Assembly: GCA_030549205.1 (NCBI GenBank)
Contig: JAUKTV010000008.1
Location: 1,674,001-1,738,000, forward strand
Origin: Apiosordaria backusii
Lineage: Eukaryota; Ascomycota; Sordariomycetes; Sordariales; Lasiosphaeriaceae
Reading direction: 5' to 3'
Length of the DNA stretch: 64,000 nt
Numbering within the stretch: position 1 is the first letter of the stretch; each line of letters begins with the position of its first letter. The notes below the pieces were generated by a model. That model saw only the letters and a program-made list of their open reading frames with translations, had not been told where the DNA came from and searched no databases. The translations under genes were made by a program, and so were the position numbers. Shown here piece by piece: positions 55,140-64,000 of this stretch.

Positions 55140-58100
55140 ATGTTCAGCAGATCACATAGATCGCACGCCAAGAAGACTCAGGGTTTTGCGACGGAGCACC
55201 AGCGAAGGAACCACGACAATTTCGAGCGGGCAGGACTATCCGACCTAGGCTCCGACTCGTCGACGGTGCGGTCTGGTGGTGGCGGCGCTTGGAGAACAGA
55301 CTTTGGCCCGTCGAACCACAACTACCACACCAGCAGCAATAGCGCTGCGAGGTCTTACGGGGCGCCGTTGTACCCGGAGAAGAGTAGGTTCCCGTTCCCT
55401 TGCCTTCTCTTGTCCTGTCTTGTCTTTGAGATGCCCCTCGCTGGGTCTCGGTGGTGACCGTCCTGATTTGACTGCGCCGTATCATCACGGTCGCACTCTG
55501 CCAGTCAGGCCAGCAGACTCGGCACCGAGGTTTCTGCGCCGTGGCTTGCCACCAGTAGATACCCACATACATACGAGTACGGTGAACAACGGCTGATCCA
55601 CATTCTTATCACGCTCTAGGTCTCTCCATCGCATCAGGGACACTCCACGCGCCATCGCATCGCTCCACGGCTTCGATCAGCTCCAACAGGTCGCGCGAGA
55701 GCAATTCTAGATCTATTTCGACACAGGGCGTCATGAATTCAGACCGGACCCGTTCGCGCCGAGAGCGCACCTTTGTGGGGAGCGAGTGCGCCGTTTGCGA
55801 GGAGCCGTTGGAACACACCCTCCGCGGCGAGAGGATATTGCAGTTCTCGTGCACCCATGTGTCGCACGAGGCGTGCTTCTACGAGTTTATCCGAGAGTTC
55901 GAATCCCAATACTGCCCGACATGTAATGCGCCACTCCACTTGGACACCAGCCGCGGCGGCAACGTGCTGGATATAGGTAAGGAAGTCGAAGAGCGAATGC
56001 GAGCATGGAAGCAGGTTGGTACTGACCCAGCGTTTGCTTGGTGTTTTTAGAAAAAATCAGCAACATGGTGCGCGCAGTGTCAGTAAATGACACCAGATCA
56101 CAGGTAACACCTACGCCAACGACACAGCATTGGGACGATCAAGGAAGGCCACCGAGCCGAGGGTCGAGTGCGCGCCCTGGCGGGGGATCGAACGGCCACC
56201 GAGACATGCCTCGCGGAGGCCAGCGTGATAGTCGCGAAAGTCGGGACGCTCCTCATTCGGATCACCGTTACAACCCGCCGAGACATACGCGGAGTGATAG
56301 CGAGGCGACGGGTGTTGCCTCTTCGGGAGGGTATCCAGAGACGACACAGAGCGGACCGCCACGACGACACGATTATGATGTTCAAGCTATGGAGACCTCG
56401 CTGGCCAGCCCACGTACAGTTACCCGAAACCCTATTCCCGCGCCCACGGTTACGGTGCGCTCAGAGTTCCCCACCATCACGAGGTCACGACAGCAGCAGA
56501 CACTCACCTGCCTGGTTACGGTGGAGGTGCCAGACACCAAGTGGAGGCCCGATCCGGAAGACCTTCAGGCCGCCCCTCCGCCCTCGGCACCACCACGACC
56601 TGAAGAACAGTTCCACAGAGCGCCTTCGCCGGCGCAAAGCGCACCGCGGTTCTATCCGTATGAGTCGGCTGAGGTGCTGGCTGAGATGACAGAGAACCTG
56701 CGCAACCGGGTGGACAATTGGCATGGGCTAGATTTCAGCCGGTAAGTTGTCTGAATATCAAGCTTTCAGGAGAAGGCGGGCTAACAAGAGTCTCAAGATT
56801 TGGCAAACTTCGACTGTATGGCACACTCCGTGTGGGCAAAGATAAAGTGTCATGGCAGGAGCTGGAGTGCTTCCTCTTCGCTGAGATGCTCATCTGCGTC
56901 AAGGAAAAGAAGACAGCCCAACAGCCGTCGCAATGGGAAGACCAGGATGCGCCACGAAAGAACACACGCTGCACGCTCAAGGGTTCCATTCTGATTAAGA
57001 AGCATCTCAACGAGGTGTCCTACAGCGGCAGCATGGATGAGAACATTCTAACCCTCAGCTTATCAGTAGCAGAGCTGCCTCAGTTCCATCTTCGGTTCGA
57101 GAATCGCAACCAGCTCAAGCTGTGGCAGCAAGCTCTCTTGGACCTCAACGCCGTGGAGACGTCACCAGTACGAAGTCCCGAGTATGACCGTGGCGAGTTT
57201 TCAGAAACGGATGAGGATGACTGGCAACGAACACCCGGCTCTGGTCGACCGCAACGAGGGTCGTCCTTGGCCTCCTCGTGGGGCGGCGCGAAGTCGGCCA
57301 CCACGGCGCCAACTGAGTATACCAACTTTGCACGCAGTCCACTTCTTCCGTCCATTCATGTTCCTGTGGATGTTGTGGTGGTGGTACCAATTTCGGCATC
57401 TATGCAGGGAGTCAAGATCAACCTGGTCCGCGATGCTCTCCGCTTCATGGTGCACACCCTGGGCGACCGAGACCGCATGGGCCTGGTAACATTTGGATCA
57501 TCTGGTGGTGGTGTACCCGTTGTCGGCATGACGACAAAGGCGTGGCCTGGATGGAGCAATGTGTTGAACTCGATCAAGCCAGTTGGACAGAAGAGCCACC
57601 GTGCTGATGTTGTCGAGGGTGCCAATGTGGCCATGGACCTGCTCATGGGCCGGAAATACAACAACCCCATCGCGACAATCATGCTGATCAGCGATGCTTC
57701 CACCTCAGATGCCGATAGCGTTGATTTTGTAGTATCGCGGGCTGAAGCGGCCAAGATCACCATTCACTCTTTCGGTCTGGGCATGACACACAAGCCAGAC
57801 ACCATGATAGAGCTGTCTACCAGGACAAAGGCGTCATACACATATGTAAAAGACTGGATGATGCTCCGAGAGTGTCTCGCCGGCTGCCTTGGAGCCATGC
57901 AAACACTCTCTCACCAAAACGTCAAGCTCAAGCTCAAGCTCCCCGAAGGCTCACCAGCCAAATTCCACAAAATCAGCGGCGCCCTCCAAATCACCAAACG
58001 CGCCACCGGCCGCGACGCCGAAGCCTCCATCGGCGACCTCCGCTTCGGCGACAAACGCGACATCCTCGTCCAGCTAGTCATCATCCCCGACAACGCCTCC

Positions 58101-59012
58101 CAAGAACAACTCCCCCAAGACCCCTGGGATAACATCGTCTCCGGCCTCGAAGCCCTCGGCGGCCCCATGGACCAAGACGAGCAACGCACCGTCTCGGTAG
58201 AAGAAGTACCTCTTATCCAAGCCGAGCTCATCTGGGGTGACATCCTCCGCGACGGCACCTCTCAACACACCCGGCCCTCCCTCCTAGCAATCACCATGCT
58301 CCCCGCATCCAACTCCAAAAAATCCTGGAACAACTCCCAACCCATCCCTCCCCACCCACACATCGTCCAGCGCCGCATGGAGCTCCTCACCTCAGATATG
58401 CTCACCCGAGCCCTCACCCTCGTTTCGCGGGGTCAACACGACCGCGCGCACACATTGCTAAACGAAACCCGCTCCATCCTCAAAGGCCTCGGCAAAGGCG
58501 GCCTACCCCCCGTCCCCCCCCTCCCGCCATCCTCCTCCAACAAATCCCAACCCTCCACCCCCCACCCCGGCGACGGCGGGCCTTCCCCCACCGCCGGAAC
58601 CCCCGACAGGAAAAACACCCCCTCCCCTACATCAGGGAATCACTCCTCCTCTGGCAGCTTCCCACCTGTGCCAGGGCAGATCTCGCGCAGCCGCTCAACA
58701 GACGGTCTAGGGGTTGGCCTGGGGGGCATGGGCACAGCAGCTGGGATCGACACCAACACTGTCGCCGCGCTGGATGCGGAACTGGAGAGCAGTCTGGAGT
58801 GGATCAACCACCCGGCTGTATTTGGGAGGGATAGCAGGAAGGCGGTGCTGCAGGCGATTGGGGTGATTTCCAGCCAGAGGGCGTTTACCTTTAGGACGCC
58901 GATTGAGAGTTTGTGGGCTGGGAGGGTGAGCGGGGTGAAGAAGCTGACGGAGAAGTCAAGGGAGTGGAGGGAGGAAGGTGGGGGGGAAGGGGGGATTATG
59001 GAGGAGGCTTGA
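55140..59012 (+). CDS. RING-H2/PH/vWA protein, Ste5/Far1-like pheromone-pathway scaffold candidate
   Basis: Exons 55140-55383, 55620-55976, 56051-56741 and 56798-59012 (introns 236, 74 and 56 nt) give 1168 residues. The RING-H2 finger has ligands C138, C141, C159, H161, H164, C167, C180 and C183 (ECAVCEEPLE, FSCTHVSHEACF, YCPTC). A PH-like domain runs from about residue 432 to 560 (FGKLRLYGTLRVG, SWQELECFLFAEMLICV, FHLRFENRNQLKLWQQALLD). A vWA domain runs from about 621 to 800 (VDVVVVVPISASMQGVK, ATIMLISDASTSDADS, ITIHSFGLGMTHKPD). The MIDAS DxSxS reads PISAS, so metal binding is doubtful. The C-terminal 250 residues are Pro/Ser-rich ending in a Glu/Gly tail. Domain order matches Ste5 and Far1, which tether MAPK components. 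The start at 55140 is the first ATG in an ORF that stays open further upstream, so a missed 5' exon is possible. Confidence 0.85.
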
Positions 59013-61216
59013 GTTTGACCTCCGAGGAGGAGGAGGTTGGTTTTGCTTGGGGGTGTTGATGTTGATGTTGTTTGAGAGCGGTGTTGTTTTGGGAAGGGGT
59101 TGAGGGTGGTGTTTGAGATTGGGAGGGAGCAATTTGGCGTTGCGATTTTTTGAGTTTTTTCTTTTTTCCTTCGTTGATCTACCCTACCATATATCCGCTA
59201 TATCTCGCTCTCCTTGTCACCTATCTATCTATCTCTCGGTCTCGAAATACCCCTTACCTACTTATACAAACCTTTCTCTCTTTTTCTTGTTTTTTTGGCC
59301 TTTTTTTTTTGTTTTGGTTTTGTTGCGTTTGGGAGGATTGGAACTCAGATTTTGTTGGAGAAGGGTGGGAGAAGGATATATATTCCTGTTTTTTTCTTGG
59401 ATGAATGATACCATTCTGCTTCTTTTGAAATCTTTTTTTTTCACCCTTTTCTTGGAAGGATTAATTCTTTTTTGTTTCTTACAACAATTTCACAGTACAT
59501 GGTTCTTTCTCGACCTTCTTTCTTCCCTTTTGCAGTTTTCTATTATGTATGGCGGCGACCAGTAGGTTGGTGGAAGGTGGGAGGGAGGTGTGGTGATATG
59601 ATCTTGGCGTATGTACTGTGCCTGTCGGTGTACGGTTCGGTTAGGTGTGTGGTATGTGAGATGATAAAATATATCCTTTTATGTTCGTTGATCTTGTTTT
59701 TCCTCGTTCTGATGTGGCTTGTGAATGATACTGGATTGTGAGGGCTTGTTACCTTGCCCGTGCATGAATTGGACTGTGGAGGAGTACTTTGGGATACGAA
59801 AGCAGATAAAGCGTAGAAGTTATTTCCTTCGGCCACAGTGTTGATATCAGTCGAACAAGAGGTAATGTCCGAGATTAAGGTTGTTGTCCGGTTTGCGGAG
59901 CTTTCCGGGGAATCTTCTTTGGCGGAACGGGCCGTGAGGAGACTAATGTTGGAAATGTGGAAGCGAGAGCCACTCTGGGTTCTAACGGGTTTCTGGTTGT
60001 GCGGTGGAAAGACTGTTGTCGCAAATGTACGAGTAGTATGGGGCATTTGGAAAGCAAGAAATGGGGTGATATCTCAACTGAAGGTCTTCTGAGTCATCTA
60101 GTTTGGTGGTAGGTCAACATAGTCACGCTTCAATGTTGCCAATGTTCACCTCATGACCCAGGCCAAGGCCAGCAGGAACCCACATTGGGCAGCAGCATGA
60201 TGACATGACAGATCGGTGGATCGCATCTTTTTTACTATTTCTCAACTCAACCAAAACCAGGCAATAGACTCGTTCTTTCATAATGCCAATACTAGAGCAG
60301 CGACATCGGCAAACGGAGTTCAATTCCCGTTATTCAGCTGCCCACGTGCTGCCCGAAAAGCACGAAGGGGTGCCCTTGCAAATTGCCACGTCAAATTTAT
60401 CAGATGAAAATGATAATCTCTGACCAATCAGACCATAACCTGGCTCACAGGGGCGCTCCCCTCTTCCCGTGGCTGGCTGTGGGGCACTGACTCCCCCCCG
60501 GTTCGTTCGTTTTGGTCCCCGAAGTTCCCATGGGGTCAGGGTCAAGAATCCCTCTAAAATGCCCACATTCGTTCCAGCGCATGATGGGCATGTAAGATGG
60601 AAGATGGATTGGAGGGGTAAGGTTGCTGTGTGGGTGGGTGACCGAGGCTTTTTACCTTTTTTTAGGTGTTTTCGAACATATGAAACTTACAAACTTTCAC
60701 GCTGAGAGAGTCACGACCTGAGTGAGGGGGGGTTCAGGCAGCATACCTTACCTCACAACCAACCATACCACATACACCGAAACACGGCTGACAGGCGAGA
60801 CAAACGCGAATCCCAACCACTCAACGCTAGCCTCACTACCTGCTGATCGCTGAGGTGAGACTCGACAGTGGGGGTTCGGATACCTGGACTCATACACTAC
60901 TCAGAACCTATCCAATGCGCCGAATACTGAGTTGCCTGTCTCACCTTACCTGATCAGGCTTTTTGGTCATCTCATTTGAGGCACACCATCTGACATTTTA
61001 TCTCTCACTCATTGTTACACTTCTATTTCGTCCCTTTTGCTTTAAATCTTAATCCAGAGAACCTTCAACTTACTCCAAAAACAAGGAAGATGAACCTTTT
61101 GAGGCTGAGAGGAACGGTTACATTACTTTCTTATCCTTACCACTCTTCCGGGGTTCCGTTGGTGGCTGGAGGTCCATAACCCGATACACGAACATACATA
61201 CATTTCAGGATTAAGG
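59013..61216. other. 3' UTR of the scaffold gene and upstream region of the siderophore transporter
   Basis: 2.2 kb. The left part (59013-59750) is very T-rich, with T9-T10 runs and a CTATCTAT microsatellite, and looks like 3' UTR. Frames there are T-rich artefacts. The right part holds the candidate iron-regulatory motif cluster at 60397-60428 and the transporter promoter. Confidence 0.5.
60397..60428. promoter_or_regulatory. Candidate iron-regulatory module: SRE GATA site plus CCAAT box
   Basis: On the minus strand 60397-60405 reads ATCTGATAA, an exact match to the ATCWGATAA motif bound by SreA/Sre1/URBS1-type siderophore GATA repressors. A second GATAA lies at 60412-60416 and CCAAT at 60424-60428, the core bound by the CCAAT-binding complex with HapX. 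All sit about 0.8 kb upstream of a siderophore transporter start. Site identity is by consensus only. Confidence 0.5.
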
Positions 61217-63222
61217 ATGGCAGACACGCAACCACTCCTGGGCAACAGGCCTGTCGAGGAGGAATACGGCGCAACCAGATCCTGCGAAGATGAAGTTATC
61301 GGCAGGATACCTACACTTTTGAGCGCAGAGGAGGAGGGAGACATTCAAGACGGCGTACGGCGCATCGAGGCGGTTTCCCGGACATGGTCAAAAAGGGGCT
61401 TGGTGATCGCTTACTTGGGGTGAGTTCAACCCTTTTCTTTGAAGAGAGCCACAACAAGCATGATGAGAACAACACTGACCACAAGGTATTAGTATCTTTT
61501 TCATGGCTTTCACCACATCACTCGAAGGTCAAGTTACATACTCCCTTGCAGCGTTTGCGGTTAGTTCGTTCAACAATCATTCGTTGCTGTCGACGGTATA
61601 TGTGGTTCAAGGGGTGGTCAATGGTACGTTACTTCAACTTACACTGGTGTATGAGCGCTTACAAAGTGTCTACAGCTGTCATTAAACCCCCCATGGCCAA
61701 GATAGCCGATGTCTTCGGCCGGCTGGAGGCTTTCTCCATCTGCATCGTCCTCTGCGTGCTGGGATACATCCAGATGGCGGCCTCTCAAAACGTCGAGACG
61801 TATGCCTCGGCGCAAATATTCTACTCAGCCGGCTTCACCGGGTTGCAGATCTTGCAACAGGTTTTCATTGCCGACACCAGCGACTTCCTGAACCGCGCCT
61901 TGTTTTCAAGCTTGCCGGACAGTCCCTTTTTGGTGACTGTCTGGATCGGACCAGCCATCGCTGCGCTTTTCCTCGCAAAGAGCACATGGCGGTGGGGGTA
62001 CGCCATCTGGACCATTATCCTCCCTCTGGCTTTCCTGCCTCTTGGGCTGAGCCTGTTTATCAACGGCCGCAAAGCAGAGAAGTTGGGTTTAGTGCCCAAA
62101 CGACGCCCTCTCACCACTACTACCACCAACAAGGCCCCTTCAGTACCGACAGCGGCCAAAAACCTCTTCCAGGAATTAGACGCCATCGGTATCCTCCTCT
62201 TCTCGGCCGGCCTCTCCCTCATCCTCATCCCTCTCACCCTCGTCTCCCGCTCGCCAACAGGATGGCATGACCCCCATATTTTTCTCATGATCCTCGTCGG
62301 CCTCTTGCTCCTCGTTTTGTTTCCCTTATGGGAATCCCGCGCCCCCCACCCCCTCCTCCCATTAGAACTCCTCAAATCCCGCACCTTCGTCGCCGGCTGT
62401 CTGCTAGGGTTCTTCTACTTTGCCGTCTTTTACATCGCCGTCCAGCCCTACTTTTATTCCTACCTCCTCGTCGCCCTCAACCTCCCCGTCTCCCGCGCCG
62501 GCCCCATAACCCAGACCTTCTCCTTCGCCTCGACCATCGCCGCCATCGCAGCAAGTCTGGTAATCAAACGTCTGGGCGGAGAACCCCGACCAAAACCCTG
62601 GATTGTCACCGGAGCCACAGTCTACACCCTCGCCATCCTCCTCTTGCTCCACACCCGAAAAATAGGAGTAGCAGAACCAGTCCTCTACACAGCCCAAATG
62701 TTCCTCGGAGCGGGAGCAGGACTCATGCACGTCGCCACCCAACTCCTTGTCCAAGCCGCCGCCAGCTCATCCAGCAATCTCAAAGGCCGAAACCAACACC
62801 AATACGTCGGCGTAGCCACAGCTGCCTTCCTGACACTAGTCCAAGTAGGCAGCGCGGTAGGGAGTGCCGTTTCCGGGGCGATATGGGGGAGACTAATCCC
62901 GAATAAGTTGAGAGAATACCTCCCAGACGCAATAAAGGGTGAGGCGGGGAGGATATACGGTTCCGTGAATGTCGCTCGCTCCTACAAATGGGGCAGCCCA
63001 GAGCGGCAGGCCATTGCGCAGAGCTATCAGGAGACGGTGGAGGTTTTGCTCTGGGTGGCGCTGGGGGTTTGCGTCCCAGTGGTGGTGATGGCTTGGACGG
63101 TGGGGGATTTCAGGTTGAGGGGAGGGGACCCAAAGCCGCCTGGGGAGGGACATGAGGGAGAAGGGGATAAGAAGAGAGGGTGGTGGTGGTGGAAGCGGTG
63201 GGGGAGGAAGGAAAGGAACTAG
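61217..63222 (+). CDS. MFS siderophore-iron transporter
   Basis: Exons 61217-61419, 61493-61623 and 61676-63222 (introns 73 and 52 nt) give 626 residues. The N-terminus is cytosolic and acidic (MADTQPLLGNRPVEEEYGA). About 14 hydrophobic segments follow, as in the siderophore (DHA/SIT) branch of the major facilitator superfamily. Typical pieces are KPPMAKIADVFGRLEAF in the loop after the second or third helix (the motif A position), WRWGYAIWTIILPLAF, ELDAIGILLFSAGLSLILIPLTL, and the C-terminal region (AIWGRLIPNKLREYLP, VARSYKWGSPERQAIAQSY, ALGVCVPVVVM), which is shared with MirB and Arn-type proteins. It should import ferric siderophores across the plasma membrane. The ligand cannot be told from sequence. 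The cytosolic tail is Lys/Arg/Trp-rich. Upstream lies an SreA-type GATA motif, suggesting repression in high iron. Confidence 0.92.
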
Positions 63223-63830
63223 GATTGATTGTATGTCCGATGTGACGGGAACATGAAAACTGATATATGGGGGGAGGAAAGAGCGACGCGTCCAATCGGA
63301 TTGGATTAGATCGGGCAGCCCAGAGTTTGGCTTGGTTTTTTTCATTGGCATTTACAAGGGAAGCGTTAAATTTTGTTACTGTTGTTGTTGACTTAAAATG
63401 TGTACAAGCTCACCTTCCGGATGGGCTACTTACCCTTCCACACTTACTATGGAATGGCAAGTAAGTGTGGAAGGGTAAGTAGCCCGTCCGGAAGGTGAGC
63501 TTGTACACATTTTGATTACTATCAGAAAAAAGATCAAAATAATGGTAGTAATAAGAGATACGATGTTGTTATCCCCAGCAAGTAATAGGGGTTTGGAGAG
63601 TATTGGTAAATTGTATGCTGCATAGCCATTGGATGCTTAGAAATGTCTTGGTACACATAGAAATAGATTGGACATGTCGCAAGACTTTCTCCCCAGACAC
63701 GCCTACCTACCTCCCATTATCATCAGCCTGCTCCCTCTCTCACCAACCCATCCTTTGTTTGTTCCTCGATGACTCTCTATCTGCTCTGTCATGATGCTAT
63801 CTACAGCGCACAAGAACCAATCAACTAGCA
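63223..63830. other. Intergenic region with hairpin repeat, between transporter and tRNA-Ala
   Basis: 0.6 kb. Apart from the inverted repeat at 63395-63513, the remaining 317 bases before the tRNA show no gene or motif I can support. Confidence 0.6.
63395..63513. repeat. Near-perfect inverted repeat, 54-bp arms with 11-nt loop
   Basis: Arms 63395-63448 and 63460-63513 are reverse complements with one mismatch (T at 63422 versus the complement of C). The loop is ATGGAATGGCA. Each arm runs from AAAATGTGTACAAGC to CCACACTTACT. It lies 173 bp past the transporter stop and 318 bp before the tRNA. It may be a foldback element (small MITE-like) or a small-RNA precursor. Confidence 0.9.
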
Positions 63831-63915
63831 GGGCGTGTGGCTCAGTTGGTAGAGCGTTCGCTTAGCATACCTACCTGTATGCGAAAGGTCCTGGGTTCGA
63901 TTCCCAGCTCGTCCA
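63831..63915 (+). tRNA. tRNA-Ala (anticodon AGC) with a 12-nt intron
   Basis: The acceptor strands GGGCGTG and CTCGTCC plus discriminator A pair with the G3:U70 wobble that identifies alanine tRNA. The D arm is GCTC/GAGC, the anticodon stem TTCGC/GCGAA with loop TTAGCAT (anticodon AGC at 63864-63866), and the T arm CTGGG-TTCGATT-CCCAG. A 12-nt intron at 63868-63879 follows position 37, the canonical site for nuclear tRNA introns. There is one U6:U67 mismatch in the acceptor stem. The internal A box and B box are intact. Confidence 0.95.
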
Positions 63916-63919
63916 TATC

Positions 63920-63925
63920 TTTTTT
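63920..63925 (+). terminator. RNA polymerase III terminator of tRNA-Ala
   Basis: A T6 run begins five bases after the tRNA 3' end, followed by a second T-run. Confidence 0.8.
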
Positions 63926-64000
63926 CTTTTTCCCCAAGGAAAAAAAAAACAACAGTATATACTGCCTTTTCTTGTTGTTTTGTTTCGAGCAATATCTTTT

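Noticed and set aside
61384..63222. Continuous 612-codon frame through the siderophore transporter
   Set aside because: It runs through two introns in the wrong frame at its start; the spliced three-exon model gives the expected first helices.

Overview
The window is nuclear DNA from a filamentous ascomycete, most likely a Sordariomycete (Sordariales-like; the genus cannot be fixed from sequence alone). The evidence is short introns (about 50-100 nt) with GTRNGT donors and CTRAC-type branch sites, GC-rich coding exons, a radical-SAM/MoaC fusion of the CnxABC type, a fungal siderophore transporter, an RMD1-family protein, a QxxHH fatty-acid elongase, and conserved genes whose intron-joined products match fungal family lengths. 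It is ordinary eukaryotic chromosome; I saw no prophage, CRISPR array, operon or intact transposon.

Layout, left to right. A secreted protein with an acidic tail (224-1415, minus) is divergent from an RMD1/Sif2 (DUF155) membrane protein (2761-4573, plus). That gene converges on an INO80F/HMG-box chromatin protein (5476-6576, minus) with a 50-codon membrane micro-ORF one base past its stop. Then come CCT8 (7172-9084, plus), mitochondrial ribosomal protein mL46 (10284-11551, minus), a RING-PHD protein of the Asr1/PHRF1 type (13345-15359, minus), ribosomal protein eL43 (17044-17934, minus), a saccharopine-dehydrogenase-like oxidoreductase (18652-19983, plus), a two-RRM protein (20710-22322, minus) and a WRAP73/WDR8 WD40 protein (24426-26119, minus).

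The middle holds the molybdenum-cofactor gene cnxABC (27033-29364, plus), the SNARE YKT6 (32157-32920, minus), a FYVE-finger protein (34751-35737, plus), a fatty-acid elongase (37969-39343, minus), a degenerate secreted-protein gene (42341-43619, plus) and adenylosuccinate synthetase (45044-46805, plus). About 8.3 kb with no credible gene follows. The right end has a large RING-H2/PH/vWA protein with the domain order of the Ste5/Far1 pheromone-pathway scaffolds (55140-59012, plus), an MFS siderophore-iron transporter (61217-63222, plus), a near-perfect 54-bp inverted repeat (63395-63513) and an intron-containing tRNA-Ala (63831-63915).

The genes are mostly unrelated housekeeping functions; there is no metabolic cluster. 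The most notable points are: a MOCS1-like arrangement in cnxABC, where the donor site lies inside the codons for the C-terminal Gly-Gly, so splicing decides between a MoaA-only and a MoaA-MoaC product; a presequence-like motif inside the linker of the fusion; the Ste5/Far1-like scaffold candidate next to a very long gene-free region; the 54-bp hairpin; the TAG-G-ATG micro-ORF; and an iron-regulatory GATA motif plus CCAAT box upstream of the siderophore transporter. All exon boundaries were inferred by eye from splice consensus, reading frame and family similarity.
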